64,000 nt of DNA from Marinobacter litoralis (GCF_016427555.1 NZ_JAELVS010000003.1:212550-276549); one strand, 5' to 3'. Shown: positions 8,009-20,636, counted from the first letter of the stretch. A program made the numbers and translations. Notes: generated from the letters alone by a model not told the origin.

Positions 8009-9875
8009 TGGCGAGCTTACCCCCGATCGACAGCTTCTCGACCCTACGGCCGCCGTATACCAGATTGACGATGCTCCGGCTTACCATCAAACCACTGAAC
8101 ATAGAAGTGAGTATGCCGATACACAGCGTGACGGCGAAACCTTTCACCGGGCCAGATCCCATCGCGAACAAGATAACCGCCACCAGCAAAGTTGTGATGT
8201 TCGCATCAAAAATCGATACGAAGGCACGTCCGTAACCCGCATTAATGGCCGTTTGAGGCGGCACGCCCGCCCTCAACTCTTCCTTGATTCGCTCAAAAAT
8301 CAGAACGTTCGCATCAACAGCCATACCCACGGTCAGAACAATCCCTGCAATACCCGGGAGCGTTAACGTTGCGGAAAGAATCGACATGCACGCCACAAGC
8401 AACATCAAGTTCAATGTCAGGGAAATATTGGCAATCATGCCAAAGCCCCGATAGAACGCCAGCATGTACAGAAGTACTAAACCGAAACCGAGCGCTACTG
8501 ACATAACGCCAGCATCGATATTCTTCTGCCCGAGGCTCGGGCCAATTGTGCGCTCTTGCACGAAGTACATCGGCGCAGCCAAGGCACCTGCGCGCAGCAG
8601 CAAGGCCAGCTCAGCCGCTTCAGGAATGGAGTCCAGACCGGTAATACGGAAGCTACTGCCCAATGCAGACTGCACCGTGGCCAGACTGATCAGACCTTTT
8701 TCGACAACACGCTTTTCGACCTGTTTCAGTTCACCGCCAACCTGGCGGGTTTCTGTCTCTGTCCGAAACTCGATGAACAGCACGGCCATGCGGCGACCAA
8801 TGTTGTTACGGGTCGCCCGATTCATCAAATCACCACCGACAGAATCCATGGTGATATTAACCTGAGGCTGACCGTTTTCATCAAAAGCTTGCTGAGCGTT
8901 CGCAACATTATTACCCGTCGCAATCACATCCCGCTGAAGACGCGCGGTACGCTGGGGATTGTCACGGAAAGCGAACTGTTCGGTTTCAGAAGACGGCGCA
9001 TCCTGGCGAGCTTCCATCCGGAACTCGAGGTTTGCCGTAGCACCCAGAACCCGCTTCGCCTGGGCAGTATCCTGCACACCAGGCAACTCAACAATGATGC
9101 GGTCTGATCCCTGGCGCTGCACCAATGGCTCTGCGACGCCCAGCTCGTTCACCCGATTCCGGATGGTGGTCAGGTTTTGCTCCAAGGCGTATTTTTTTAT
9201 GCCCTGAACTTCCGCATCCGATAAGGTCAGCGTCAGAAAAAACTCTCCGCCTTCCGAGCTTTCGTTTAACAAGAATTCGTTGTACTGATCACGAACCAGC
9301 GAGAAAGCTTTCGCCCGCGTTTCAGAATCCCGAAAACTCAGAACGATATCTCGGCTGTTTCGGATATCACCACCACGGTAGCGAATCCTCTCTTCACGCA
9401 TATCCTGCTTGATCTGACCCGAAAGCGCTTCCAGCCGCTGAGTCACCGCGGTATCCATATCCACTTCCAACAGGAAATGGACACCACCCCGCAGATCAAG
9501 CCCCAACTTCATGGGCCCGGCACCCAAACTACGTAACCAACCCGGTGTTGACGGCGCCATGTTCAATGCAACCAGGTAATCATTGCCCAGTGCCGCCTGC
9601 ACCGCAGGGCGTGCCCGCAGTTGAGCGTCAGAGCTTTTAAGGCGAATCAAAGCATCGCGCTCTTCAACAACACTGGATTTGACTTCGATACCCTGACTTT
9701 CCAGAGCACCCAGCGCACGATCAAGTATGCGCTGATCAACCTCGGTACTACCTCGGGAACCAGTGATCTGAATGGCGTAATCGTCAGGGAAGAAATTGGG
9801 CAAGGCGTATATGAATCCGATGACCAGCGCGAACACGATCACCAGATTTTTCCAGAGAGGATACTTGTTTAGCAT
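8001..9875 (-). CDS. secD: Protein translocase subunit SecD
   Basis: SecD (624 residues) partners SecF. It has one N-terminal membrane helix, a large periplasmic P1 domain (up to about residue 440), and five C-terminal membrane helices carrying GIVLTVGMAVDANVLIFERI, the proton-path signature. The GLDLRGGVHFLLEVD segment is typical. The order yajC-secD-secF is standard; a gap of 88 bases to yajC contains a GC-rich inverted repeat (9933-9953) with no T run. Confidence 0.97.
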   Translation of the reverse strand: MLNKYPLWKNLVIVFALVIGFIYALPNFFPDDYAIQITGSRGSTEVDQRILDRALGALESQGIEVKSSVVEERDALIRLKSSDAQLRARPAVQAALGNDYLVALNMAPSTPGWLRSLGAGPMKLGLDLRGGVHFLLEVDMDTAVTQRLEALSGQIKQDMREERIRYRGGDIRNSRDIVLSFRDSETRAKAFSLVRDQYNEFLLNESSEGGEFFLTLTLSDAEVQGIKKYALEQNLTTIRNRVNELGVAEPLVQRQGSDRIIVELPGVQDTAQAKRVLGATANLEFRMEARQDAPSSETEQFAFRDNPQRTARLQRDVIATGNNVANAQQAFDENGQPQVNITMDSVGGDLMNRATRNNIGRRMAVLFIEFRTETETRQVGGELKQVEKRVVEKGLISLATVQSALGSSFRITGLDSIPEAAELALLLRAGALAAPMYFVQERTIGPSLGQKNIDAGVMSVALGFGLVLLYMLAFYRGFGMIANISLTLNLMLLVACMSILSATLTLPGIAGIVLTVGMAVDANVLIFERIKEELRAGVPPQTAINAGYGRAFVSIFDANITTLLVAVILFAMGSGPVKGFAVTLCIGILTSMFSGLMVSRSIVNLVYGGRRVEKLSIGGKLANV

Positions 9876-9963
9876 GGGATCCCTTTGAGCCGGCTAAGCC
9901 GCCAGCCTTGGTGTTTCAGCCAGAAAGATTCTGGCCGGCGCAGCGCACCGGCCTTGAATCGGC

Positions 9964-10326
9964 TCAGATATCCTTGAGCGTGCCCTTGGGCAGAGCACCG
10001 GCAACAGCAACTTTCTGAATCTTGATTTCGATATTGTCGGCTACTTCCAGAACGATGAAATCATCGGAAACCTTGGTGATGCGGCCAACCATGCCACCAG
10101 AAGTCACAACTTCGTCACCCTTGTTCAGGCTGGACATCAGGTTCTTATGCTCTTTTGCACGCTTGGACTGCGGACGCCAGATCAAGAAGTAGAAAATCAG
10201 AATGAAGCCTGCGAAAAAGATGACCTGACCCATAACACCCATGGACTGGCCTTCAGCGCCTTGAGCCATGGCCAGGGTCGGCAGAAGAGACAGCAGGCCA
10301 GCGATTAGCAGTTTGATTGATTTCAT
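9964..10326 (-). CDS. yajC: Sec translocon accessory complex subunit YajC
   Basis: YajC is a small inner-membrane protein that associates with SecDF. The 120-residue protein has a signal-like N-terminus ending near AMAQ, then a single membrane helix (about residues 34-50) followed by RPQSKRAKEHK and a cytosolic domain containing GDEVVTSGGMVGRI. E. coli YajC is about 110 residues and lacks the cleavable-looking leader. It lies between tgt and secD on the same strand. Confidence 0.95.
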   Translation of the reverse strand: MKSIKLLIAGLLSLLPTLAMAQGAEGQSMGVMGQVIFFAGFILIFYFLIWRPQSKRAKEHKNLMSSLNKGDEVVTSGGMVGRITKVSDDFIVLEVADNIEIKIQKVAVAGALPKGTLKDI

Positions 10327-10367
10327 TCAGGTTCTCCGTTTATAGACTGTTCTTTAGTCAGAATTGA

Positions 10368-12604
<2,237 letters not shown>

Positions 12605-12644
12605 GGGCCGGCTATTCAAGATGCCGTAGGATACGGCCAATAAG

Positions 12645-12731
12645 TGGTAGCGGCGGGCGGACTCGAACCGCCACTCCCGTTAAGGAAACGGATTTTGAAT
12701 CCGTCGTGTCTACCAATTTCACCACGCCGCC
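12645..12731 (-). tRNA. tRNA-Leu (anticodon CAA)
   Basis: The 87-base minus-strand segment folds as a class II tRNA with a long variable arm. The acceptor stem is GGCGGCG paired with CGCCGCT, followed by discriminator A and an encoded CCA. The D-arm region is TGGTGAAATTGGTAGACACG. The anticodon stem ACGGA/TCCGT holds loop TTCAAAA, giving anticodon CAA. The T-arm contains GGTTCGAGTCC. It reads UUG leucine codons. Confidence 0.95.
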
Positions 12732-12748
12732 ATCAGGAAGTGGTGGGA

Positions 12749-12776
12749 ATTATACTGAGCCTGAATCTGAAAGCAA
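12749..12776 (-). promoter_or_regulatory. Predicted promoter of tRNA-Leu
   Basis: On the minus strand TTGCTT (12771-12776), a 16-base spacer and a perfect TATAAT (12749-12754) precede the tRNA 5' end by 17 bases. This arrangement suits a tRNA promoter and could also feed queA-tgt. Confidence 0.6.
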
Positions 12777-12813
12777 CACGCAAAGTAAAAAAATTTCCCA
12801 CTGCCTCAAACAA

Positions 12814-14046
12814 TTACAATCGATCAAATAATGACAGTCTTGAGATCTGCGCAAACGATTGCTGCGCGGCCTGCAAGACAAAGCTTTGGAAGCTCAGATT
12901 ACTGATTGCTTCCGCATAATCAACATCTTGCAACTGCGATCGAATTTCCTTGGCATACAGTGCCGAATCGTCCAAAAACGCACTGGTCGATTCTACCGCG
13001 TTCATGCGACCGCCTATTTCAGTTTGCTTCAGCAGAATAGACTCCTGGCCATTATCCAGATTGGCTAAAGATTCTGATATCAGGGCATCGTATTCCGCAT
13101 TACCCTTTGGAGAATCCTTCGAGATATTGTCCAGACCCGCGATGAGCGTTTCAATGGTGCCGAAGATGGATTGTTTGTCGTTGATGCCGATCGTAAAGCT
13201 TTTATTATCAGCAACATCGTTTAAAGTAAATTTAATACCAGCAAACTCAAGCTCTTCACCGCCCTGAAAAGGAATGGGAGACGTTACTAAATTTACTGGG
13301 GGTGTATTCCGATCATCGTAAATACCTTCAATCTCATAAACACCGGGACTAGGTTCATTTATGGTGATGCGTAAATCATCTGGCACTTTCGGATCGAATA
13401 CAGCTGCAAGACTTTTTGGATCCACAACCTCGAGCCCGGTGATAAAACCATCTTCCTGCGTCGCCGACTTCACGAACACCTCCGCAGGTACATCCCCAAA
13501 AATTCCCTTACCGTGATCACTGATCGGCACTGTCACGCCGTCATCTATTTCCAGAACGCGCTGGCCTTCATCGCCGTTGTAGGTCCAAGAGCCGTTTTCT
13601 TTAACGAAAGCCGGTGAATTACCTTGAAAGCCACTAAAGATATACTCACCCGAAGCGTCACGGGTGTTAGCCACATCGGCCAACTGTCCAAGCCGCTCTT
13701 TAAGTTCAGACGAAATTGATTTGCGATCATTAGCAGACAACGAGCCGTTACCGGCTTGTACCGTCAGCTCCCTTACCCGCTGGATAATATCGATGGCACT
13801 GCTCAGCGCACTCTCTTCCTGCTTCAGGCGATTATCAGCTAGGTCGGCGTTGCGTTGATAGGTTTCAAGGCGACTCAGATTTTGATCGAGTTTAAGAATA
13901 CGCGCGGCCGCTACCGGATCGTCTGAAGGCTTATTGACCTTCTTGCCGGTAGAAATCTGCTGCTGGGTTTTGACCAGATCGCTATTGATATCCTGCATCC
14001 GGTTGATACCGCCGGAGAATATCTGCTGTGATGAAATGCGAACCAT
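12814..14046 (-). CDS. flgL: Flagellar hook-filament junction protein FlgL (HAP3)
   Basis: FlgL joins the hook to the flagellin filament. The 410-residue protein has the flagellin-like N-terminal coiled segment (MVRISSQQIFSGGINRMQDI, then QQQISTGKKVNKPSDDP) and the matching C-terminal helix (DVDYAEAISNLSFQSFVLQA). It is larger than the 317-residue E. coli form but similar to Pseudomonas FlgL, with the extra length in the central domain. It is the last gene of the flg block; no clear terminator follows before the tRNA. Confidence 0.95.
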   Translation of the reverse strand: MVRISSQQIFSGGINRMQDINSDLVKTQQQISTGKKVNKPSDDPVAAARILKLDQNLSRLETYQRNADLADNRLKQEESALSSAIDIIQRVRELTVQAGNGSLSANDRKSISSELKERLGQLADVANTRDASGEYIFSGFQGNSPAFVKENGSWTYNGDEGQRVLEIDDGVTVPISDHGKGIFGDVPAEVFVKSATQEDGFITGLEVVDPKSLAAVFDPKVPDDLRITINEPSPGVYEIEGIYDDRNTPPVNLVTSPIPFQGGEELEFAGIKFTLNDVADNKSFTIGINDKQSIFGTIETLIAGLDNISKDSPKGNAEYDALISESLANLDNGQESILLKQTEIGGRMNAVESTSAFLDDSALYAKEIRSQLQDVDYAEAISNLSFQSFVLQAAQQSFAQISRLSLFDRL

Positions 14047-14062
14047 TTTATCTTACCCCACC

Positions 14063-16135
14063 TTACCGGAAGCTTTGCAGAAGTGTATTGAACAAGTCCT
14101 GCGCCACCGACATCACTTGCGCTGATGCGTTGTAGGCCGCCTGATACTGGATCAGCTTACCTGCTTCCTCATCCAGATTGACTCCGGACACAGACTCCCG
14201 CTGGTTATTGGACTGCTCCAGCAGCGTTTGGCCAGCTGCCTTATCAAGCTGGCTCTGGCGGGTTTTCACGCCCACATCTTCCACCAAGCCGGCGTACCCT
14301 TCGGCAAAGTTCTGGCTGCCGCCGTTCAAGGTGTTAGCCGTACCCAATGCTGCCAGCAATTCAGCGTTTCGGTTATCGGACACGCCGTTTTTATTGAAGT
14401 CGATTACAAATTCATCGCCATCAGCTGGCTCGCCCGTTATTTCGAACTGGTACCCTTGATAAAGAGCGCCTGCCGCAGGATCACCACTAAACGCGACGTT
14501 AACGCCCTTTGGATCATATGGCACACCGGTCGGATAGTCCGATGCCGAAATCTCTGTTCCAGAACCATCGAAAATCCGATAAACGATGTCGGTCCCGTCA
14601 TTGTCGAACGCGATTCTCATGGGGCCATTTGCCAATTTACCCTGACTTTGGAAACCGCCCAATAGCGCGTTTGTATTCGGGTTACGGACATTGAGCATCT
14701 TGCCCTGATTTATTTGGCCGGTGCCAAGATTGCTATCTTTTACTTTCTCGGTTAGGGGATCGATAACACCCGCACTGGCCCGAATCGGACTAGCAAACGC
14801 AAGATCCTCCTCCCGACGAACGTTCAGAGCAATATTCGCCGCCGCGTTTCGGCTGGGCTGAATCAGGTACTCATCTCCCGGATTGAAATCGCCGCCTTCA
14901 ATACGCACGTTAAAGCCCGGCATGCTGATTTCAGACTGGACCGGGTCAGGCAACCGCCCTTGGCGTGCCACCTCACCTGTTGAGGCATCTACCAATTGGT
15001 AGCTTTTGCCGTCGCCACTGAACTTCAACGACCATGTTCCGGCCGCCAACAAACTGCTGTCAGTGATTTCGACCGCTAGCTGAGCGTTTTGAGGCTCTGC
15101 GTTATTGCCGTTTGCAATCACGCGGCTACGCTGAAATTCTATGTTGTTGATGTCGGTGAAAAAGTTTCCGCCTAAATCACCTTCCAGATCCATACCGATT
15201 TCATGCTGATGGTTTATCGCAGCCGAAATCCCAATCGCCAAACGGCCAAGCTCATCAAATGCCGGGCGCAAAGCTTCACGTTCGAAGCGGCGCAACCCGC
15301 CTAACGAACCACCTTGAATTTGATCATCAACCTGTAACAGACGCCCACCGCTGGTAAGCGTGAACTCCAACTGGGTCGGGTCTTGGGCACTGGTTCTGGT
15401 GCCCAATTGCGCGGCATCGGAACCGGTCACGAGGGACTGCCCGTTTGCGAGCGACACGTTCACCTGACTGCCATCCGTGTGGGTTACGCGGATACCGACT
15501 AACGCCGACAGCTCCCGAAGGTTTTCGTCCCGCTTGTCCATTAGTTCAAGCGGCATTTTACCCTGTGCAATACCGGGTGATTCAGAAATGGCGAGGTTCA
15601 AATCGGCAATATTCTTCAGCAGCGTATTGGCATCCCTAACGCCCTGCTGCATTTGCGTTTTGACGGATTCCCGCTGCTGAATGAACTGCTCATTCAGGGC
15701 CTGAAAACGATTTACAACCTGCTGCGCCTCGCTCAGTACCAGTTGACGCTGCGGCAAAGACGTTGGGTCTTCAGCGGCGTTCTGCAAAGAAGCAAAGAAA
15801 TTATTCAAGGCATTGTTGAGCCCGGTGCTTTCGCCACCGAGTAAATTGTCCAACTGGGTCAACTCGGCATTAAGGGCGTTCTGCTCACCAAACAACGTGC
15901 TGTCTTCGCGCAATTGCTGAGTGAGGTATTCGTTTGCCAAACGGCGAATGTTCTCGATCGACACGCCAGTGCCAACGGTGCCAGCCCCGGTGCGATTGCC
16001 TTCCTGTGTCGCAAACTGGACTTCCTGGCGACTATAGCCCGGGGTGTTGGCATTGGTGATGTTATTGGCTGTGGTATTCAGAGCACTCTGGTGACTAAGC
16101 ACTCCCGACAAGCCAATTCCGATTAATCCAGCCAT
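14063..16135 (-). CDS. flgK: Flagellar hook-associated protein FlgK (HAP1)
   Basis: FlgK forms the first junction layer on the hook. The 690-residue protein begins LIGIGLSGVLSHQSALNTTA and has ANNITNANTPGYSRQEV, typical of axial proteins. It ends with a heptad-rich helix containing SGVNLDEEAGKLIQYQAAY. Long Pseudomonas-type FlgK proteins have a similar size. It is followed by flgL after 16 bases and preceded by flgJ after six, so it is part of one transcript. Confidence 0.96.
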   Translation of the reverse strand: MAGLIGIGLSGVLSHQSALNTTANNITNANTPGYSRQEVQFATQEGNRTGAGTVGTGVSIENIRRLANEYLTQQLREDSTLFGEQNALNAELTQLDNLLGGESTGLNNALNNFFASLQNAAEDPTSLPQRQLVLSEAQQVVNRFQALNEQFIQQRESVKTQMQQGVRDANTLLKNIADLNLAISESPGIAQGKMPLELMDKRDENLRELSALVGIRVTHTDGSQVNVSLANGQSLVTGSDAAQLGTRTSAQDPTQLEFTLTSGGRLLQVDDQIQGGSLGGLRRFEREALRPAFDELGRLAIGISAAINHQHEIGMDLEGDLGGNFFTDINNIEFQRSRVIANGNNAEPQNAQLAVEITDSSLLAAGTWSLKFSGDGKSYQLVDASTGEVARQGRLPDPVQSEISMPGFNVRIEGGDFNPGDEYLIQPSRNAAANIALNVRREEDLAFASPIRASAGVIDPLTEKVKDSNLGTGQINQGKMLNVRNPNTNALLGGFQSQGKLANGPMRIAFDNDGTDIVYRIFDGSGTEISASDYPTGVPYDPKGVNVAFSGDPAAGALYQGYQFEITGEPADGDEFVIDFNKNGVSDNRNAELLAALGTANTLNGGSQNFAEGYAGLVEDVGVKTRQSQLDKAAGQTLLEQSNNQRESVSGVNLDEEAGKLIQYQAAYNASAQVMSVAQDLFNTLLQSFR

Positions 16136-16141
16136 GACCTG

Positions 16142-17134
16142 TTACTCCTTTAATCCGTTGTCGCTCATGGACAACGTCATCAGAGAATCGCGGTTCATAA
16201 TCCGGCGAATCTTGGAACCGTATTCCGGGTCGGTGGCGTAACCCGCTTGCTGCAGTTTTTCTGCGAAAACTTCAGGCTCGCCTGCTGAGGAAAGCACCTC
16301 TTTGTAACGCGGGTTGCTTTGAAGGAAGTCCACATAGTCTCGGAAGCTTGCCTCATAATCCGGGTAAGCCCGGAAGTCTGCACGCTCCTTCATCGCCACA
16401 CCGCCGCGGAACTCGGTGGTAGTGATGGTGACCGCTTCCCCGCTCCAACGGCTGTCCGCTTTGATGCCAAACAGGTTGAAACTCGGCTCGTTGCCGTCGC
16501 CTTCAATCATATGTTTGCCCCACCCTGTTTCCAGAGCGGCTTGAGCAACCATCAAGCGAGGATCAATGCCGCTCTCTCGGCCAATGCGTTGGGCAAAGGG
16601 CATCAACTCACTGACGAAATGCTCCGGGCTTTCAAAGGTGGCCGGCAATTGAGTATTCGGGTTCAATTCAGCAACATCCTCGGGCATGGCCCGCACCACC
16701 TCTGCCACTGCTTTCATTCGTTCCGGCAAGGCCGGAGAAATAGCTGGCAAGGTACGGTCGTAATCCGCCAGCGTCGCCTTGTGCCCTGCCAGTTTTTCGC
16801 CGTTCGATGCAACGCCGGGAATGCTCTCACCCAACTGCCGAACCAAGGCTTCAGCCAATCCGGTTCCGGCGCCGCTAGCCATGCTTAAACTGATCTGGCT
16901 ATCAAACATATCCCGATAGAACTCGCTCTCATTGCTGTTCAGGTAGTTGCCTTCGGCGAAGACTTCGCCGGCTTTGCGCATGGATTTGAGCATTTCCGAC
17001 AAGAACAGGCTTTCGAATTGCTTGGCCACTTGCTCAAGCGCGGCTTGTTTGTCGCTGCGAGCCTGGGTTTTCAACGCATTGAGGCCGCTGAAATCGGTAT
17101 ATACCTGAGCTTGTTGAACCCGATAGTCCTGCAT
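16142..17134 (-). CDS. flgJ: Flagellar rod assembly protein and peptidoglycan hydrolase FlgJ
   Basis: FlgJ has two parts. The N-terminal rod-binding domain (around residues 30-95) contains QFESLFLSEMLKSMR. The C-terminal glucosaminidase domain (around 175-320) contains AQAALETGWGKHMI and NLFGIKAD. The protein caps the growing rod and locally opens the cell wall. I chose ATG 17134 because GAGG lies five bases upstream; a GTG at 17140 is alternative. The dual-domain form is the enterobacterial/pseudomonad type. Confidence 0.96.
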   Translation of the reverse strand: MQDYRVQQAQVYTDFSGLNALKTQARSDKQAALEQVAKQFESLFLSEMLKSMRKAGEVFAEGNYLNSNESEFYRDMFDSQISLSMASGAGTGLAEALVRQLGESIPGVASNGEKLAGHKATLADYDRTLPAISPALPERMKAVAEVVRAMPEDVAELNPNTQLPATFESPEHFVSELMPFAQRIGRESGIDPRLMVAQAALETGWGKHMIEGDGNEPSFNLFGIKADSRWSGEAVTITTTEFRGGVAMKERADFRAYPDYEASFRDYVDFLQSNPRYKEVLSSAGEPEVFAEKLQQAGYATDPEYGSKIRRIMNRDSLMTLSMSDNGLKE

Positions 17135-17142
17135 AGCCACCT

Positions 17143-18237
17143 CTAGATCACAATCAACTCGGCTCGCAAAGCGCCAGCCTGCTTGAGAGCTTCCAGTACA
17201 GCCATCACGTCACCAGGGGCCGCCCCCACCTGATTGACCGCCTGCACAATTTCATTAAGCGTGGTTGCCGGGCCAAACTGGAACATCCGTGCCGGATCTT
17301 CAGTGATGGCTATCTGCGTATTCGCTTGCACTTCGGTGTCGCCACCGGCGAAGGGATTGGGCTGCACCACCTCAGGATTTTCCTGAATAGTGACCGTCAA
17401 ATTACCGTGAGTAATCGCCGCCGGGCTGACTTTCACATTCTGTCCCACCACGATGGTGCCGGTACGGCTGTTGATGACCACTTTGGCAGACTCTTCCGCC
17501 GGATCGACTTCAATATTTTCGACGATCGACAAAAAGCTCACTCGCTGGGAAGGGTCCCTCGGTGCCCTGACTGAAATAGATGTCGCATCATGGGCATAGG
17601 CCATATCAGGGCCTAAGCGGCCGTTGATGGCTTCAACCACTCGCCGGGCCGTCGTAAAATCCGCGCGTAACAGGTTAAACGTAATGGTATCGCCACGGTT
17701 GAACGGCGATGCCACTTCCCGCTCAATGGTCGCGCCGTTAGGAATTCGCCCCACGCTCGGCACGTTCACGGTAATGCGGGATCCGTCTTGCCCCTGAGCG
17801 CCAAACCCACCCACAACCAAACTGCCCTGAGCCATGGCGTACACTTGGCCGTCAGCGCCTTTCAGTGGTGTCATCAATAACGTACCGCCGCGCAAGCTAT
17901 CGGCGTTACCGATCGAAGACACAGTGATGTCCAGCTCCTGGCCGGATTTCGCGAACGCCGGCAGTGTGGCGCTCACAGTCACGGCAGCCACGTTAGCCAA
18001 CTTCGGGTTAACGCCGTCCGGTAAGGTAATACCGAACTGATTCATCATGTTACGGAAAGTCTGGTTGGTGAACGGTGCTTTATCCCCGGTACCGCTGAGC
18101 CCTACCACCAAGCCGTAACCAATCAGCTGGTTGTTCCGAACACCCTTAACTTTCGCCAGATCTTTCAATCGATCGGCCGCTACCGGCGCTGCCAAAACCG
18201 ACAGCAGCGTAAAAAATACACAAAGTTTGCGGATCAT
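17143..18237 (-). CDS. flgI: Flagellar P-ring protein FlgI
   Basis: FlgI builds the periplasmic P ring around the rod. It has a Sec signal peptide ([21 protein letters not shown]) and starts mature as [26 protein letters not shown], highly typical. The start at 18237 overlaps the flgH stop as ATGA, so translation is coupled; a GTG/ATG further upstream is possible. Length of about 364 residues matches the family. Confidence 0.96.
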   Translation of the reverse strand: MIRKLCVFFTLLSVLAAPVAADRLKDLAKVKGVRNNQLIGYGLVVGLSGTGDKAPFTNQTFRNMMNQFGITLPDGVNPKLANVAAVTVSATLPAFAKSGQELDITVSSIGNADSLRGGTLLMTPLKGADGQVYAMAQGSLVVGGFGAQGQDGSRITVNVPSVGRIPNGATIEREVASPFNRGDTITFNLLRADFTTARRVVEAINGRLGPDMAYAHDATSISVRAPRDPSQRVSFLSIVENIEVDPAEESAKVVINSRTGTIVVGQNVKVSPAAITHGNLTVTIQENPEVVQPNPFAGGDTEVQANTQIAITEDPARMFQFGPATTLNEIVQAVNQVGAAPGDVMAVLEALKQAGALRAELIVI

Positions 18238-18935
18238 AACGGCCACCACTCACTGTTGAAGAAGCGGGCCAGCCAGCCCATCTGATTGGCTTGATCGAAG
18301 TCGCCCGTGCCACCATAGGCAAACCGTGCATCCGCAATTCGGTTTGAGGCCACGGTATTATCCGGGGCGATATCCTGCGGACGAACCATACCGGTCAGGC
18401 GGATATACTCATCCCCATTGGTCAGCGACAGCCACTTCTCGCCACGGATGCGCAGCACTCCGTTGGGCAACACTTCGGTTACCGTTACCGTGATGCTCCC
18501 TGCCAGGCTATTACTTTGGTCCGCCTCGGCGGCGCCCTGGAAATCCCGCTCAAGATTGGCTGAAGCATTCAGGCCAATGTTGTTCTTACCAAAGAGATTC
18601 GGCTCCGGCAGGCTTAGCTCCTGATCTTTGGTGATCTTGGTTTCAGCATTTTTGCTGGCGCGAGTGGACTCTTCCAGCAAAACCGTCAACACGTCGCCGA
18701 CATTCAATGCTTTCGTATCACCGTAAATGTTGTAGTTTCGGGACACCTGATAGATAGAACCGGAATCCGGATCACGCTGCATCATCGCCTGGGCGCGCAC
18801 AGGCGCATAAGCCGGATCATCCGGCACAGCACGGGGGCGGGTCATGGCGGTACAACCCTGCAGAATGACGAGGCCTCCCACCAATACCAGTGTGGCCACA
18901 CGCTTTGCTGTCCAGGTTTGATGGTTGCGTTTCAT
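18234..18935 (-). CDS. flgH: Flagellar L-ring lipoprotein FlgH
   Basis: FlgH forms the outer-membrane L ring. The 233-residue protein has a lipobox (VILQGCTA, Cys28) and family motifs [23 protein letters not shown] and [22 protein letters not shown]. It lies between flgG and flgI in the standard order and overlaps flgI by four bases. Confidence 0.96.
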   Translation of the reverse strand: MKRNHQTWTAKRVATLVLVGGLVILQGCTAMTRPRAVPDDPAYAPVRAQAMMQRDPDSGSIYQVSRNYNIYGDTKALNVGDVLTVLLEESTRASKNAETKITKDQELSLPEPNLFGKNNIGLNASANLERDFQGAAEADQSNSLAGSITVTVTEVLPNGVLRIRGEKWLSLTNGDEYIRLTGMVRPQDIAPDNTVASNRIADARFAYGGTGDFDQANQMGWLARFFNSEWWPL

Positions 18936-18938
18936 AAC

Positions 18939-19727
18939 TTACCCAATATTGTTGGTAATGAACTGAAGCATTTGGTCTGTGGTGGAAACCACCTTGGAGT
19001 TCATTTCGTAAGCTCGCTGAGTGGTGATCATGTTGACCAACTCTTCCACCACTTCCACGTTCGAAGACTCAACAGTGCCTTGCTCGATGGTGCCAATTCC
19101 CGCCAGCCCCGGCTCACCTTCCTGAGGATCGCCACTGGCATTGGTTTCCTTGAACAGGTTGTTACCAATCGCCTGCAACCCTTGCGGGTTGATAAAGTTC
19201 ACCAACGTAATCTGACCAAGATTGACCGGTGCGGCTTGGTCGTCAGTCACCGCGGTAACCGTGCCATCACGACCGATAGTTACATTGGTGGTGTCTTCCG
19301 GCACGTTGATGTTTGGCTCCAGCGGATAACCATCTGGCGTTACCACATCGCCATCGGAATTCAACTGGAACTGGCCGTCCCGGGTGTAAGCAATCTGGCC
19401 ATCAGGCATGGCGATCTGGAAGAAACCGCGACCGTTCACCGCCATATCCAGCGGTTGCTCGGTAATCTGCAGATTGCCTTGGCTGAACTGTTTTGCCGTA
19501 CCGACCACTCGTACACCCGTACCCAGCTGCAGGCCGGACGGCAGTTCGGTATTCTCGGTGCTCATGCCACCGGGCTGCCGGTTGATCTGATACAGCAGAT
19601 CCTGAAACACCGCGCGGTCCCGCTTGAACCCGGTGGTGTTTACGTTTGCCAGGTTGTTGGAGATGGTGGACAGGTTGGTGTCCTGTGCGCTTAACCCGGT
19701 TTTACTGACCCATAGTGCTGGATGCAT
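18939..19727 (-). CDS. flgG: Flagellar distal rod protein FlgG
   Basis: FlgG forms the distal rod. The 262-residue length is standard. The protein has the rod/hook N-terminal motif TISNNLANVNTTGFKRDRAVF and the C-terminal motif ESSNVEVVEELVNMITTQRAYE. AAGGAG stands seven bases before the ATG. It is only three bases upstream of flgH. Confidence 0.97.
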   Translation of the reverse strand: MHPALWVSKTGLSAQDTNLSTISNNLANVNTTGFKRDRAVFQDLLYQINRQPGGMSTENTELPSGLQLGTGVRVVGTAKQFSQGNLQITEQPLDMAVNGRGFFQIAMPDGQIAYTRDGQFQLNSDGDVVTPDGYPLEPNINVPEDTTNVTIGRDGTVTAVTDDQAAPVNLGQITLVNFINPQGLQAIGNNLFKETNASGDPQEGEPGLAGIGTIEQGTVESSNVEVVEELVNMITTQRAYEMNSKVVSTTDQMLQFITNNIG

Positions 19728-19810
19728 GTTTTTACTCCTTACCTAGCCGGCTGCGAAGGCGGCCATTATTTGCCGCTTAATGCCGGCCGGTGATGCTTAA
19801 TTCAGCGTTA

Positions 19811-20563
19811 TCAGAGGTTCTGCAACAGCCGTGCCGTCGCCTCGGAATTCTCGTTCGCGGTGGACATGACTTTCACCTGCATTTCGTACTGGCGAGAAAG
19901 CTGCAAGTTCGAGATCATCTCTTCCACCGCATTCACGTTGGAACTTTCCAGAAAGCCGGTGGCAACGCGCATGTTTGCGTCTGCAGGTTCAACTCCACCA
20001 ATGCCTTGCCCCGGCTTGCGGCGAATAAATCCATCCAAACCTTTCTCCAAAGAATCCGCCGGCGGGTTCACCAGTTTAAGGCGATCAACCTCTACTAACT
20101 GGTCTGGCGGCCCACCCACGGGAACAACGGAAACCGTGCCGTCAGCTCCGATCAACAGATCATCAAACGGCGGCAATGCAACCGGGCCGCCATTGCCCAG
20201 CATCAACTCGCCACTGGGCATTCGAACCAGACCGTTCACATCGACCTGAAGACTGCCACTGCGGGTGAAGACTTCTTCGCCTTGGTTGTTCTGAACCGCC
20301 AGCCAACCGTCGCCTTCAACCGCGACATCGAGCTTTCGGCCGGTATCCATTAAAGCGCCAGCGGATAGATCAGTACCCGGGCGCTCCGTCATTGCATAGG
20401 CACGGGTGGGATGATGCTCACCAAACACCGGCATGCTGCGGGCCTGAGCAAAATCCTTCTTGAACCCCGTGGTGTTCACGTTAGCGAGGTTATTAGCGTG
20501 GGCACGCTGGGCCAGCATGTTCTGCTTGGCGCCAGACATTCCAATGTAGAGGGCTTTGTCCAT
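19811..20563 (-). CDS. flgF: Flagellar proximal rod protein FlgF
   Basis: FlgF is a proximal rod protein. The 250-residue protein contains AHANNLANVNTTGFKKDFAQ and ends with ESSNVNAVEEMISNLQLSRQYEMQ. The ATG at 20563 follows AGGAG at seven bases; a TTG at 20569 is in frame but too close to the ribosome site. A sigma-54-type promoter lies about 42 bases upstream, so flgF probably starts a second flagellar operon. Confidence 0.95.
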   Translation of the reverse strand: MDKALYIGMSGAKQNMLAQRAHANNLANVNTTGFKKDFAQARSMPVFGEHHPTRAYAMTERPGTDLSAGALMDTGRKLDVAVEGDGWLAVQNNQGEEVFTRSGSLQVDVNGLVRMPSGELMLGNGGPVALPPFDDLLIGADGTVSVVPVGGPPDQLVEVDRLKLVNPPADSLEKGLDGFIRRKPGQGIGGVEPADANMRVATGFLESSNVNAVEEMISNLQLSRQYEMQVKVMSTANENSEATARLLQNL

Positions 20564-20604
20564 GGGCAAACTCCTGCCGGAATTTTGACTGTTTCCAGTC
20601 TTCC

Positions 20605-20620
20605 TGCAGGAGTCATGCCA
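20605..20620 (-). promoter_or_regulatory. Predicted sigma-54 (RpoN) promoter of flgFGHIJKL
   Basis: On the minus strand TGGCATGACTCCTGCA matches the -24/-12 consensus TGGCAC-N5-TTGC(A/T) with the invariant GG and GC exactly ten bases apart. It lies between flgE and flgF. Flagellar rod and hook genes are RpoN-dependent in polar-flagellated gammaproteobacteria. Confidence 0.75.
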
Positions 20621-20636
20621 TGTTTACACGGAAGGG